From Mycobacterium sp. DL440 (GTDB lineage Bacteria; Actinomycetota; Actinomycetes; Mycobacteriales; Mycobacteriaceae), in contig NZ_CP050191.1 of the NCBI RefSeq assembly GCF_011745145.1, forward strand, positions 5,844,473 through 5,908,472: a stretch of 64,000 nucleotides of DNA, written 5' to 3'. The notes under the pieces are model-generated. The model made no database searches, was not told where the DNA came from, and was given only the letters and a program-made list of their open reading frames with translations. Numbering within the stretch: the first letter of the stretch is position 1; each line of letters starts with the position of its first letter. Position numbers and translations under genes: made by a program. Positions 1 through 8,203 of this stretch are shown in pieces.

Positions 1-132
1 GATCAGCAGAGGGGTGAACTGGTTACCGCCCCAGCCGATGCAGAAAATTGCGATGGCCACCGCGAGCCAGGGCTGCAGGCGTCGCCGGAGCCTGACCGGC
101 GCTTCGGCGAATTCCGTTGCGACAGCGGTCAT
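1..132 (-). CDS. MFS transporter, N-terminal fragment
   Basis: Only the first 44 codons lie in the window; the rest runs off the left edge. The ATG at 132 overlaps the TGA of the upstream GntR gene (ATGA), so the two are translationally coupled. The visible part is a short charged cytoplasmic head (RLRRRLQPW) followed by the first transmembrane helix with a GWGGNQFTPLL stretch. That stretch is familiar from actinobacterial major facilitator exporters. The substrate is unknown; the coupling suggests the GntR protein controls this transporter. Confidence 0.7.
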   Translation of the reverse strand, partial: MTAVATEFAEAPVRLRRRLQPWLAVAIAIFCIGWGGNQFTPLLI

Positions 133-776
133 GCCAGCACCACCCGGTAGGTGGCTTCCAGATGGGCCAACAGGGCAGCCTCGAAACCGGAGACATCGCG
201 TCGCCCGATGGCATCGGCCAGATCCGCGTGTTCACCGATCAGTTCGGTGAGCCGGGCTGAGTCCGAGCGGGCGGCGTCGGCCATCATGCGGCGCTGCCGG
301 TCGCTGAGCGATCCGTAGAAGCGGCCGGCGATCGAATTCCCGGCGACCTGCACGATCCGACGGTGAAACGCGTCGTCGGCCGCGGCGAACTGCTCGGCGT
401 CACCAATCGCGGCGCCGTGGCGCTGCCGCTCCACCAACTCGTTGAGGTCACCGAACAGCGCGTCGATGGATTCCGGTGACCGGCACAGCCGGCGCACCGC
501 CGCGGTCTCCAGCGCCAGCCGCATCTCGAGCAGATCGGTGGCTTCCTGCGCGGACACGGGGATGACGACGGCGCCGCGCCGCGGCACCAGATCCAGGAAG
601 TCCTCGGCGGCCAGGCGCAGAAACGCCTCGTGCACCGGCGTTCGGCTGACGCCGAGCTGCGTCGCCACTTCTACCTCGCTGAGCAGCTGCCCGCCTCGAA
701 ACTCACCGGAGAGGATCTGATCCTTGGTCATCCGGTAGACGCGCTGGCTGTTGCTCGATTTCTCGTCCGTGACCAC
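129..776 (-). CDS. GntR family regulator, FadR/FCD subfamily
   Basis: DNA-binding repressor. The N-terminal winged helix (LGVSRTPVHEAFLRL) is followed by an all-helical FCD ligand domain that keeps the likely metal-binding D and H residues (DDAFHRRIVQVAGN and a later EHADL). The frame is open back to an ATG at 812, but that codon lies inside a 30-bp palindrome that looks like the operator. I therefore prefer the GTG at 776; an AAGGGG sits upstream of it at a slightly long spacing. The stop overlaps the start of the MFS transporter, its probable target. The ligand is unknown; FCD proteins usually bind small carboxylates. Confidence 0.85.
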   Translation of the reverse strand: MVTDEKSSNSQRVYRMTKDQILSGEFRGGQLLSEVEVATQLGVSRTPVHEAFLRLAAEDFLDLVPRRGAVVIPVSAQEATDLLEMRLALETAAVRRLCRSPESIDALFGDLNELVERQRHGAAIGDAEQFAAADDAFHRRIVQVAGNSIAGRFYGSLSDRQRRMMADAARSDSARLTELIGEHADLADAIGRRDVSGFEAALLAHLEATYRVVLA

Positions 777-790
777 GGAAGACCACTCTA

Positions 791-820
791 CCCCTTGCAT
801 GCAAGCTTGCATGCAAGGGG
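791..820. promoter_or_regulatory. 30-bp perfect palindrome, probable GntR operator
   Basis: The two 15-base halves (ccccttgcatgcaag) are exact reverse complements. The site holds two copies of TTGCATGCAA, at 795-804 and 807-816, with centres 12 bp apart. It lies directly upstream of the preferred GntR start, which suggests autoregulation by two dimers side by side. Assignment to this GntR protein is inference from position. Confidence 0.75.
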
Positions 821-837
821 TCTGGCCAGCCTAAATG

Positions 838-1266
838 CTAGAAGGGGCTGCTGTTGGCCTGGTGCTTGGAGGATTCCGGGCGCGGTCCGAATCGGCGGAT
901 GTAGTCCTCGTGCTTCTGCCGGTCCTTCTTGTACTGGATCTCATCGACCAGGTTGGGATCGAGGCCGTGCTGCGCCAGCCGGTGGCGGCGCCAGATCTTG
1001 TTGAGCGCGAGCGCCATCAAGATGGCCCAGGTATAGATCGGCACGGTCATCTCGATGTGCACGTACAGCGATGCGGGCAGCAGCCAGAGTGGCGCCAATA
1101 CGAACAGTGGCGGGATCGCCATCCGGATCAAATGGCGGCGCACGGCCCCATGGTCGGCCAGGTCGTGAGCCACCCAGTCCCGCATGGAATCGGGCAACCG
1201 CTTGCCATAGCAGTAGGCGATGTACTGAAAGAGGTTGGGACGGTCTTTGGTTTTCTGGCCGGCCAT
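838..1266 (-). CDS. DUF5313 family membrane protein
   Basis: A 142-residue protein of a mycobacterial family of unknown function. It opens with a conserved soluble stretch (NLFQYIAYCYGKRLPDSMRDW), then two transmembrane helices at about residues 50-90, then a charged tail rich in Arg, Lys and His. The ATG at 1266 has a strong AGGAGG five to six bases upstream. The gene follows the OhrR-like MarR gene by 15 bp on the same strand, so both probably share a peroxide-responsive promoter. No catalytic motif is visible. Confidence 0.85.
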   Translation of the reverse strand: MAGQKTKDRPNLFQYIAYCYGKRLPDSMRDWVAHDLADHGAVRRHLIRMAIPPLFVLAPLWLLPASLYVHIEMTVPIYTWAILMALALNKIWRRHRLAQHGLDPNLVDEIQYKKDRQKHEDYIRRFGPRPESSKHQANSSPF

Positions 1267-1281
1267 GATGGCCTCCTCGGG

Positions 1282-1797
1282 TCAGTCGGTGAGTGAATTG
1301 GCCGCCAGTGCAGCCACGTTGATACGGGTCAACACCCGATGCAGCTCTTCGAGTTCGGCGAGGCTGACGCCCAGGCGCTCCACCACTGCGGGTGGGATGG
1401 CCAGGGCCCGTTCACGCAGGGCGATCCCCGCCTCGGTGAGAGTGACATCGGTCGCGCGCTCATCGTCGGCCCGGCGGCTGCGGGTCAGCAGGCCGAGCGC
1501 TTCCAGCCGTTTGAGCATCGGTGAGAGCGTCGCCGAGTCGAGCTGCAACGCGGAGGCGATCTCTTTGACCGACAGCGGCGGAATGCCTCCGGAGGCGGAC
1601 CGTTGGTGATCCCACAATGCCAGCATCACCAGGTACTGAGGATGGGTCAGGCCCAGCGGCTCCAGCAGTGGCCGGTAAACGGCGAGCACGGCGCGGTTGC
1701 TGACGGCCAGCGCGAAACAGACCTGTCGCTCGAGGGCCAGGGGATCGGCGCCGAGCTCCCCGGAGGGTGCAGCAGTCGCTTCGGATACTGCGGTCAT
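1282..1797 (-). CDS. MarR family regulator, OhrR-like
   Basis: A 171-residue winged-helix repressor. Residues 23-60 (LERQVCFAL, VYRPLLEPLGLTHPQYLVML) closely follow OhrR, whose cysteine in the same QxCFAL context reacts with organic hydroperoxides. Here that residue is Cys27, and no second cysteine is present, so it would be a 1-Cys sensor. The recognition helix region is SATLSPMLKRLEALGL and the wing follows. The downstream partner is a DUF5313 membrane protein instead of the usual Ohr peroxidase. An inverted repeat at 1807-1827 just upstream is a likely autoregulatory operator. Confidence 0.85.
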   Translation of the reverse strand: MTAVSEATAAPSGELGADPLALERQVCFALAVSNRAVLAVYRPLLEPLGLTHPQYLVMLALWDHQRSASGGIPPLSVKEIASALQLDSATLSPMLKRLEALGLLTRSRRADDERATDVTLTEAGIALRERALAIPPAVVERLGVSLAELEELHRVLTRINVAALAANSLTD

Positions 1798-1806
1798 ACT
1801 TAGAAC

Positions 1807-1827
1807 GTACCCTAATAGTTAGGGTAC
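1807..1827. promoter_or_regulatory. Inverted repeat, probable MarR operator
   Basis: GTACCCTAA - TAG - TTAGGGTAC: nine-base perfect arms with a three-base spacer, ten bases upstream of the MarR start codon. Size and position fit a MarR-dimer site that would overlap the promoter. Confidence 0.75.
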
Positions 1828-1852
1828 TAACAATGTCTGTGTGGTCACATGG

Positions 1853-2527
1853 TCAGTGCGCGCGCTTGGCCAACCGTTCAGCGTTGTCGATCAGGATGCT
1901 GCGGCCCTGCACGCGGATCCAGCCGCGTTGCGCGAAGTCCGACAGCGCCTTGTTGACCGTCTCCCGCGAGGAGCCCACGAGTTGGGCGATCTCTTCCTGG
2001 GTCAGCTCGTGATCGACGCGCAGCGCGCTGCCATCGCGGTTGCCGAACCGTTGCGCCAGATAGAGCAATTGCTTGGCCACTCGTCCCGGCACATCGGTGA
2101 AGATCAGATCGGACAGGTTGTCGTTGGTGCGGCGCAACCGGCGGGCCAGCACGCGCAGCAGTTGTTCGGCGATCTCGGGCCGATCAGCGATCCAGCTCCG
2201 CAGCACACTGCGGCTCATCACGACCGCCTTCACCTCGGTCAGGGCGGTCACCGTCGAGGTTCGTGGACCCGGATCGAAAATGGCGAGCTCACCGAACATG
2301 TCCGATGGGCCCATCAGCGTGATCAGGCTGTCGCGACCGTCCACGGATCTGCGGCCGATTTTCACCTTGCCCGCGGTGATGATGTAGAGCGTGTCACCGG
2401 GCTCGCCTTCGGAGAACACGACTTCGGTCCGACGGAAGGTCACCGGTTCCAACTGTCGGGCGAGCGCGGCCACGGCGTCTGGCGACACACCCTGAAAGAT
2501 GCCGGCGCGGGCCAGCACTTCATTCAT
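1853..2527 (-). CDS. crp: Crp/FNR family cAMP receptor protein
   Basis: A 224-residue global regulator nearly collinear with M. tuberculosis CRP (Rv3676). The cyclic-nucleotide pocket is visible ([19 protein letters not shown], about residues 77-95), followed by a long dimer helix and a C-terminal HTH ([20 protein letters not shown]). The ATG at 2527 has a clear AAGGGGGAG. M. smegmatis carries two CRP paralogues; this copy stands between an OhrR-like MarR gene and a two-component system, so I take it as the second (Crp1-type) paralogue. That paralogue call is inference. Confidence 0.9.
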   Translation of the reverse strand: MNEVLARAGIFQGVSPDAVAALARQLEPVTFRRTEVVFSEGEPGDTLYIITAGKVKIGRRSVDGRDSLITLMGPSDMFGELAIFDPGPRTSTVTALTEVKAVVMSRSVLRSWIADRPEIAEQLLRVLARRLRRTNDNLSDLIFTDVPGRVAKQLLYLAQRFGNRDGSALRVDHELTQEEIAQLVGSSRETVNKALSDFAQRGWIRVQGRSILIDNAERLAKRAH

Positions 2528-2657
2528 TTCTCCCCCTTGGTGGATGTGCCGAACCTCGCTGCCCGGAACGTTTGTGCAGGTGGCAGCCGAAAGGAAGGCC
2601 GCCTTTTTACTTTACAAGGACTTCGAAATCCGTAATGGGGGGCCTGTTGACCTGGGG

Positions 2658-3320
2658 TTATTGCGGACTGACCAGCCCGGTGTCGTACGCGTGGATGATC
2701 GCGGCGGCACGGTCGCGCAGGTCGAGCTTGATGAATATGTGGCCGATATGGCTCTTGACGGTGAGCCCGGAGATGCTGAGTTCGTCGGCGATCTCGGCAT
2801 TGGAATGCCCCTTGGCGATCAGCGTCAGCACATCGAGCTCCCGGGCCGTGAGATCGCCGACGGCGGCGTTTCGACGCGGCTCGGCGGATTTGCGGTACGT
2901 CGTGAGCACCCGTGAGGTCACCGCCGGGTCGAGATAGCTGTCGCCCTGTGCCACTGCCCGCACCGCCCGGATCAATTCCTCGGCGGAAGAATCCTTGAGC
3001 ACGAACCCGCTGGCCCCGGCGCGCAGCGCGCCCGAGAGCAACTCGTCGTCGTTGAATGTGGTGAGCGCCAGTACCGGAGGCCCGTCGATCGCCGTCACCT
3101 GGCGGGTGGCTTCGATCCCGTCGACCCGTTTCATCCGCAGATCCATCACCACCACGTCCGGACGGCACTGGCTGATGGCGGCGGGCACCTCATCGCCATC
3201 GGCACATTCGGCGACGATCGTGAAGCCGTCCTTGCGCCGCAGAATGCGTCGCAGCCCGGAGCGCACCAGATCCTGGTCGTCGACCAGGAGCACCGCGACC
3301 TCGGTCACGGGGTCCGTCAT
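2658..3320 (-). CDS. NarL/LuxR-type response regulator
   Basis: A 220-residue two-component output protein. The receiver domain has the acidic pair DD at residues 14-15, phospho-acceptor Asp60 (VVVMDLRM), and conserved Thr and Lys (ALTTFND, GFVLKDSS). The C-terminal LuxR HTH is LTARELDVLTLIAKGHSNAEIADELSISGLTVKSHI, broken here only for reference. The ATG at 3320 overlaps the TGA of the sensor kinase (ATGA), which fixes the start. Targets are unknown; its partner is the adjacent HPK7 kinase. Confidence 0.93.
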   Translation of the reverse strand: MTDPVTEVAVLLVDDQDLVRSGLRRILRRKDGFTIVAECADGDEVPAAISQCRPDVVVMDLRMKRVDGIEATRQVTAIDGPPVLALTTFNDDELLSGALRAGASGFVLKDSSAEELIRAVRAVAQGDSYLDPAVTSRVLTTYRKSAEPRRNAAVGDLTARELDVLTLIAKGHSNAEIADELSISGLTVKSHIGHIFIKLDLRDRAAAIIHAYDTGLVSPQ

Positions 3321-4624
3321 GACACCACGGGGCACCATCGGGGCACCCGGTCGGTGTCGTCCAACGGAACGTTGGTGCGCACCGACCACCCGTCGTCGGC
3401 AGGCCCGACGCTGATGATCCCGCCGAGCAGCTCGACGCGCTGGCGCATACCGCGCACCCCGCGGCCCTCCACATCGCGGCCGTTCCTGACGACGAGCGCC
3501 GTCGCCGGGAGTCGGTTGGTGATGGTCAAGTTCGCCGAGGTGCGTGAGATCCGCAGTAACACTGTCGTTTCCGCGTCGGGCGCGTGTTTGGCAATGTTGG
3601 CCAGGGACTCCTGGGCGATGCGATACAACGCCAGGCCCACCGCTGCGGAGACCGCATCGGTGCGGCCGGTCGCGTCGAAACGGACGTTCAGCCCGGCGCG
3701 CACGAAATCGTCTACCAGGCACCAGATGTCGTCGACTCCGGGTTCGGGGGCCATGCTCATCGGAGCGCCGTCGAGTAGTCCGACCGTGCGGCGGATATCG
3801 GCCATGGCCTGACGGCCCAGGCGTTCAGCCTGTTCCAATGCCTCGACGGCGTCGTCGACGTCGCGGTCCTGCTGCAACCCGCGACGTGCCCCGGTCACAT
3901 GGAGCAGCGTGACGCTCAGCGAATGCGCGATCACGTCGTGGACCTCGCGGGCGATGCGGCGCCGTTCATCGGCCGCGGCGTGGCGGGCCTGCGCGGCCTG
4001 TGACTCCTGTTGCTGTCGCATGAGCTGCTGCTGGGTGTACACGAGGTAGCCCACCAGCCAACCCATCCCGAGGATCCCCAGATAGAGCGGCAGAGCATCG
4101 AGACGGTGTTGCGAGGCGGCGGTCAGCAGCAGGGTGGCCGCTGTGAGCGAGGCCAGGAATCCGCCCCACACACCGGTCAGTGAGGCGACCTCGCCGACCA
4201 TGAGTACCGCGATCAGCGGAGCGAAATCATTCGATATCGGTGTTGCCGTCGCGAACAGCAACACAGCAGTGGCGGTGGTCCAGGTTCCCCAGACGATCGG
4301 TGCCTTGAAATCGACACCTGACAGGTAGAACAACGCAAACGGGGCAGCGCATACGACGAACGCGAGCAGGCCGGCCGGAAGGTCGGCCGTCGGGCGCTGC
4401 AGCATCGCCACCAGGCTGGCACCGATCACCGTGGTGTCGAACGCCAACACGATGGCCCAGTTGTAGCCCACCGGGAGGGCATACCCCCGCCGATGCACGT
4501 GCGCACGGATGCCGCGCGCGATGCTACCGAGCATGTTCTGATCGTAGAAGGTGAGAATGCTGTCGCGCCTCCTACTGCGGTCTGATCTTCTGGGGCCTGA
4601 TCTTCCGGGGCCGGACTTCAGCAT
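3317..4624 (-). CDS. Sensor histidine kinase, HisKA_3 (NarL-partner) type
   Basis: Membrane kinase with about five to six hydrophobic helices between residues 54 and 197 and almost no extracytoplasmic loop, so it probably senses within or at the membrane. The phosphorylated histidine is His229 (RRRIAREVHDVIAHSL). The catalytic domain shows the N-box (QESLANIAKHAP) and G-box (GRGVRGMRQRVELLGG). The first 30 residues are Arg-rich and unlike the rest, so translation may really start at Met31 (4534); no clear ribosome site separates the two. It is coupled to the response regulator by a 4-bp overlap. Confidence 0.9.
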   Translation of the reverse strand: MLKSGPGRSGPRRSDRSRRRDSILTFYDQNMLGSIARGIRAHVHRRGYALPVGYNWAIVLAFDTTVIGASLVAMLQRPTADLPAGLLAFVVCAAPFALFYLSGVDFKAPIVWGTWTTATAVLLFATATPISNDFAPLIAVLMVGEVASLTGVWGGFLASLTAATLLLTAASQHRLDALPLYLGILGMGWLVGYLVYTQQQLMRQQQESQAAQARHAAADERRRIAREVHDVIAHSLSVTLLHVTGARRGLQQDRDVDDAVEALEQAERLGRQAMADIRRTVGLLDGAPMSMAPEPGVDDIWCLVDDFVRAGLNVRFDATGRTDAVSAAVGLALYRIAQESLANIAKHAPDAETTVLLRISRTSANLTITNRLPATALVVRNGRDVEGRGVRGMRQRVELLGGIISVGPADDGWSVRTNVPLDDTDRVPRWCPVVS

Positions 4625-4633
4625 TTCAGCAAT

Positions 4634-4921
4634 TCAGAGTCGCCACATTTCGCGCGACATGGCGGCGTCCTCGACGAACTGTTCACGCACCGGCGGATAG
4701 TAGGGCTGCTTCAGATCGGGTCGGGGCACGGTGGCCAGTGCTGCGCGCACCGCGGCCACCGCGCGCCGCCAAAGGCCGGCCTCCCTGGGGCTCGGGTGCA
4801 GCGGTGTCGCTCGGTCGGTCACCGGCGGGGTGATGAGGGCGTCTGTCGCCGTCCATCCACGGGCGACGCCTGTCACTGAATTCGCTATCGAGATAGCTGG
4901 GGAACGCTGTGCTCGTGTCAT
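4634..4921 (-). CDS. Hypothetical 95-residue protein
   Basis: An unrecognised small gene ending 9 bp before the sensor kinase, same strand. The second half (VPRPDLKQPYYPPVREQFVEDAAMSREMWRL region) looks like ordinary protein, while the N-terminus is low in pattern. No signal peptide or membrane helix is seen. A palindrome GCTATC-GA-GATAGC at 4884-4897 lies within the first codons; if it is an operator, the start would be the GTG at 4876. It could be a non-coding leader of the kinase operon instead. Confidence 0.4.
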   Translation of the reverse strand: MTRAQRSPAISIANSVTGVARGWTATDALITPPVTDRATPLHPSPREAGLWRRAVAAVRAALATVPRPDLKQPYYPPVREQFVEDAAMSREMWRL

Positions 4922-5047
4922 GGCTCGACGCTACGAAGAACGCAGGTCAGCCCACATCGCTCTGGTGTCCGATCTTGACCTACGACCGTAGTAGGAGAAC
5001 TGGACCGACCACAGGACTATGGCGCCGCAAGTGGTTAGGCTCCTGTT

Positions 5048-5713
5048 GTGGTCTCGAGCTCGACCCGCAGACGTGGTCCCCGGCGTGATGTCGACACCCG
5101 AACCCTGATCGTCGATACCGCTGAGCGAATGTTCGCCGAGACTTCGATCGGTGCGGTGGCCTCGCGGGCAGTGGCCCGCGAGGCGGGCGTGGCCAGCCGC
5201 GCGGTGGCCTACCATTTCCCGGCCAAGCGGGACCTGGTGCTGGAGGTGGCACGACGGCGTGCGCCAACGGTGTTCGAGGCTGTTGTCTCCGAGCTGGTGC
5301 GGGTGGCTGAGTCCGCGAACGAGATCGGTGTCTGCGACGTCGTCGAGGCTCTCATCGTGCCCTACGTCAGACTGCTCGAAGAGGATCCGGTCGGCGGATT
5401 ACGCTGGCTCAAGGTGATGAATCAGCTTGCCCTGGACGAAGATCAGATCTGGCTCGACCAGTTGGCGGGCACACCGAGCCTGCCCGAGCTGTTCTTCGCC
5501 GCCGCAGGACGGGCGGTGCCGGACATCCAGACCGTAGAAGGTCAGCAGCGCAGCACAATTGCTATCTTCGCGATGATCGGTGCGCTGGCCAGTTCCGATC
5601 TGATGCTCTACGGACGGCCTTTGGGGCCCGACGGCCTGGACCGCGGATGGGTCAACCAGCTCGTCCGATTCACCGGCAGCGGTTTACACGGCGACGCGGA
5701 TCTGTCCGACTAA
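5048..5713 (+). CDS. TetR family regulator
   Basis: A 221-residue repressor with the N-terminal HTH AVAREAGVASRAVAYHFPAKRDLV at about residues 40-63 and a helical ligand domain with no recognised specificity. It begins with GTG and ends 9 bp before lysG on the same strand, so both may be cotranscribed. It is divergent from the small gene and two-component system to the left. The ligand is unknown. Confidence 0.88.
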   Translation: MVSSSTRRRGPRRDVDTRTLIVDTAERMFAETSIGAVASRAVAREAGVASRAVAYHFPAKRDLVLEVARRRAPTVFEAVVSELVRVAESANEIGVCDVVEALIVPYVRLLEEDPVGGLRWLKVMNQLALDEDQIWLDQLAGTPSLPELFFAAAGRAVPDIQTVEGQQRSTIAIFAMIGALASSDLMLYGRPLGPDGLDRGWVNQLVRFTGSGLHGDADLSD

Positions 5714-5722
5714 GATCGTGGC

Positions 5723-6592
5723 GTGCAGATCGACGGTCAGCAGCTTGCTGCCTTCGCCGCAGTGGTCGAGCTGGGAAGCTTTGATGCGGCCGCGCAGCGT
5801 CTGCATGTGACGCCTTCGGCGGTCAGCCAGCGCATCAAGGCCTTGGAACAACGTGTCGGGCAGGTTCTGGTGGTTCGTGAAAAGCCCTGCACGGCAACAT
5901 CTGCTGGCATTCCACTGCTCAGGCTGGCTGCGCAGACGGCACTGCTGGAGTCCGAGACACTGGCGGAGATGGGCGGCGGCACCGCACAACGCACCCGGAT
6001 CGCACTGGCGGTCAACGCCGATTCGATGGCGACCTGGTTCACCAGGGTGTTCCCCCGGACCGCCGAGTTCCTGTTCGACATCAGGATCGAGGATCAGGAT
6101 CTCTCGGCACGGCTGCTGCGTGAGGGTGTGGTGATGGGAGCAGTCACCACCGAGCGAAGCCCGGTGCCGGGTTGTCGGGTGCACCCGCTGGGTGCGATGC
6201 GCTACGTGCCGGTGGCCAGCGCCGAGTATGTGCAGCGCTACCTACCCGGCGGATTCACCCGCGAGGCGGCGCAGGCGGCCCCCTCGCTGTCCTGGAACCG
6301 CGACGATGCGCTGCAGGATCAATTGGTGCGCAAGGTATTCCGCAGGGACGTCATCAGGCCGACGCATTACATCCCGACCGCCGAAGGCTTCGGAGCCGCA
6401 GTGCGCGCCGGGTTGGGCTGGGGGATGTATCCCGAGGAACTGGTGGACGACGATTTCGTTCGGATCACCGAGCAGTATCTGGACGTGCCGCTGTACTGGC
6501 AGTGCTGGAAGCTCGACAGCCCCATGGTCGACGCCATCACGGCCGCGGTGCGCGATGCGGCGGACGGTCTGCGTGGGCCGGCCCGAGATTGA
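5723..6592 (+). CDS. lysG: LysR-type regulator LysG (ArgP family)
   Basis: A 289-residue LysR regulator that tracks M. tuberculosis LysG (Rv1985c) almost through its whole length: FAAVVELGSFDAAAQRLHVT and VSQRIKALEQ in the HTH, then the effector domain with AVNADSMATWF, EDQDLSARLLREG, MGAVTTERSPVPGCRVHPLG and VPLYWQCWKLDSP. LysG senses basic amino acids and activates the lysine exporter gene lysE, normally divergent from it. Here the upstream neighbour is a co-directional TetR gene and no lysE is visible in the window, so it may act at a distance or on another target. Confidence 0.92.
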   Translation: MQIDGQQLAAFAAVVELGSFDAAAQRLHVTPSAVSQRIKALEQRVGQVLVVREKPCTATSAGIPLLRLAAQTALLESETLAEMGGGTAQRTRIALAVNADSMATWFTRVFPRTAEFLFDIRIEDQDLSARLLREGVVMGAVTTERSPVPGCRVHPLGAMRYVPVASAEYVQRYLPGGFTREAAQAAPSLSWNRDDALQDQLVRKVFRRDVIRPTHYIPTAEGFGAAVRAGLGWGMYPEELVDDDFVRITEQYLDVPLYWQCWKLDSPMVDAITAAVRDAADGLRGPARD

Positions 6593-6599
6593 GGGTCCG

Positions 6600-7181
6600 C
6601 TACCGCACTAGTGGAGCCAGATGCTTTCGCGCGTACGCGCGAACCGCTTCGTCGTCGTTGACGTCCAACACTGCCGTCGGCATCTGGGCCAGCGAGCACG
6701 CCAACCGGATGTGTAACTCGGCCACGGCCAGCAGCGCGGTGTCAGGCATGGTCGCGCCCGCCGCGCGAAGTGCCTTGGCCATGGCCGACGAGGCGTGGTG
6801 CAGAAAGGCCGGAGCCTGGTCGTAGGCACCGGCCACTGCGGTGAAGTCGGAGTCCAGTCGCAGGAACCGGCGCATCACCGGTTCGGTGGTCAACAGCCGC
6901 ATACCTTCACAGAACGCCGCCACCGCAGCTTCATTGGGGCCGGAATCGATTGCGACGGTGCGCAACCGATGCATTGCCGCGTCGAACGTACGCCGCCCCA
7001 GCTCGGTGATCAACGCGTCGCGGGTGGGAAAACGACGGTAGAGCGTGCGGCGGCTGACGCCGGCCTGCTTGGCGATGACGTCCAGGCTGGCCCGGCCGAG
7101 CCCGACAAGCGTCACCTCCTCGGCCGTGGCCTTGAGGATGGCGTCTTCCTGTTCGGATTGGCTGGCGTTGCTGCGTGGCAT
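6600..7181 (-). CDS. TetR family regulator
   Basis: A 193-residue repressor with HTH LDVIAKQAGVSRRTLYRRFPTRDALITEL at about residues 33-61. It lies 13 bp downstream of the truncated MpaB-like gene on the same strand, so the two form one transcription unit. It is convergent with lysG, 7 bp apart. A TGGCACA inverted repeat at the head of this unit (7632-7658) is a candidate autoregulatory site. Confidence 0.87.
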   Translation of the reverse strand: MPRSNASQSEQEDAILKATAEEVTLVGLGRASLDVIAKQAGVSRRTLYRRFPTRDALITELGRRTFDAAMHRLRTVAIDSGPNEAAVAAFCEGMRLLTTEPVMRRFLRLDSDFTAVAGAYDQAPAFLHHASSAMAKALRAAGATMPDTALLAVAELHIRLACSLAQMPTAVLDVNDDEAVRAYARKHLAPLVR

Positions 7182-7194
7182 CGCTACCAGTGTG

Positions 7195-7632
7195 TCAGCC
7201 TGCCGCCGGACATCCCAGCGGCGCGAACGAATCCAGTGCCACCGATCGGTGCAGGCGCACCAGCTTCTCGTACTGCAATCGGTTGTAAGCCAGGGGGTTC
7301 AGTGCGCTGTAGCGGACCTCGGCGAAGTCGTCCTTGCCGTGTCCGCGGACGTCGCGGTGCATGGTCTGCAGGCGGCGCCCTTCCGCCTCGCGGTCTGTCT
7401 CGTCGCCCCAGATCGCCAGGAACGCCGAGAACCCGCTGCGCACCCCGCGATCGAGGAAGTTGCGCTCGAATCGGCCACTGCGGTCGACGGCGGCGGCCAC
7501 CGGGACCAGGGCCACCTCATCGAAGGCCGCTGCGCCGAACGCGCCTCCCAGGATGCTGCCCGAGTGCCTGCGGAAATCTGCCAGTACGTTCGGCCGCACT
7601 ACGTCTTCGTCGGCCACACTGCCAATAGACAT
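7195..7632 (-). pseudogene. Truncated MpaB-like (DUF2236) oxygenase
   Basis: The 145-residue product begins like MpaB/DUF2236 heme oxygenases: an early DEDVV, GGAFGAAAF, then the family hallmark MHRDVRGHGKDDF with YSALNPLAYN. Family members run to about 250-400 residues, but here the frame departs after ALNPLAYN and stops some 28 residues later. The C-terminal half holding the remaining heme-pocket elements is missing. The start ATG at 7632 and codon use are normal. I read it as a 3'-truncated or internally deleted gene kept together with its TetR partner; a short functional variant cannot be excluded. Confidence 0.55.
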
Positions 7633-7668
7633 GGCACAAAGGCTAGCAATCTGTGCCAATGTGTCAAT
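7632..7668. promoter_or_regulatory. Inverted repeat and promoter-like element before the MpaB-TetR unit
   Basis: TGGCACA (7632-7638) and TGTGCCA (7652-7658) are perfect seven-base arms. On the minus strand a TTGACAC lies just outside them (about 7662-7668) and could be a -35 hexamer. The left arm touches the start codon, so a bound TetR dimer would block both initiation steps. Confidence 0.5.
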
Positions 7669-7711
7669 ACCGGAAATCGCCCCGACGTACGCGATTGGTA
7701 CGGTCGCGATC

Positions 7712-8203
7712 ATGGCCAACCGGACGCATCGATACGAGGTCGAGGTCGCTTGGACCGGCAACACCGGTTCGGGGACGAGCGGCTACCGCGACTACGCTCG
7801 CGATCACGATGTCACCGGTATCGGCACGCCCGGCAAGCCGGTGATCCCCGGCAGCGCCGATCCGGCCTTCAGGGGAGACCCGCAGCGCTGGAACCCCGAA
7901 GAGCTGCTCGTGGTCAGCCTGTCGCAGTGCCACATGCTCTGGTACCTCGCGCTGTGTGCCAAGGAAGGCATCATCGTCACCGGCTACAGTGACCGACCCG
8001 AGGGCACGATGAGCGAGAATGCCGAGGGCAGTGGCATTTTCACCGACGTGACATTGCGGCCTCAGGTAACCATCGCTGACCCGGACCGGGTCGCAGACGC
8101 CACCGAACTACATCACGAAGCCCACCGGATGTGCTTCATCGCCAACTCGGTCAATTTTCCGGTGAGCGCTACACCCACCGTGACAGCACCGAGCGGGGAA
8201 TGA
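7712..8203 (+). CDS. OsmC family peroxiredoxin-like protein
   Basis: A 163-residue OsmC/Ohr-fold protein. The two redox cysteines are in place: SQCHMLWYLALCAKEG in the central helix and HRMCFIANSV in the C-terminal helix. OsmC-type enzymes reduce organic hydroperoxides with dithiol donors in the cytoplasm. The ATG at 7712 begins at the family N-terminus (HRYEVEVAWTGN). Its 3' end overlaps the convergent secreted hydrolase by 35 bp. It is not next to the OhrR-like gene at 1282, about 6 kb away. Confidence 0.88.
   Translation: MANRTHRYEVEVAWTGNTGSGTSGYRDYARDHDVTGIGTPGKPVIPGSADPAFRGDPQRWNPEELLVVSLSQCHMLWYLALCAKEGIIVTGYSDRPEGTMSENAEGSGIFTDVTLRPQVTIADPDRVADATELHHEAHRMCFIANSVNFPVSATPTVTAPSGE

Noticed and set aside
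3321..3722. N-terminal extension of the response regulator
   Set aside because: It lies in another frame of the sensor kinase; the ATGA overlap at 3317-3320 gives a normal start and receiver domain.
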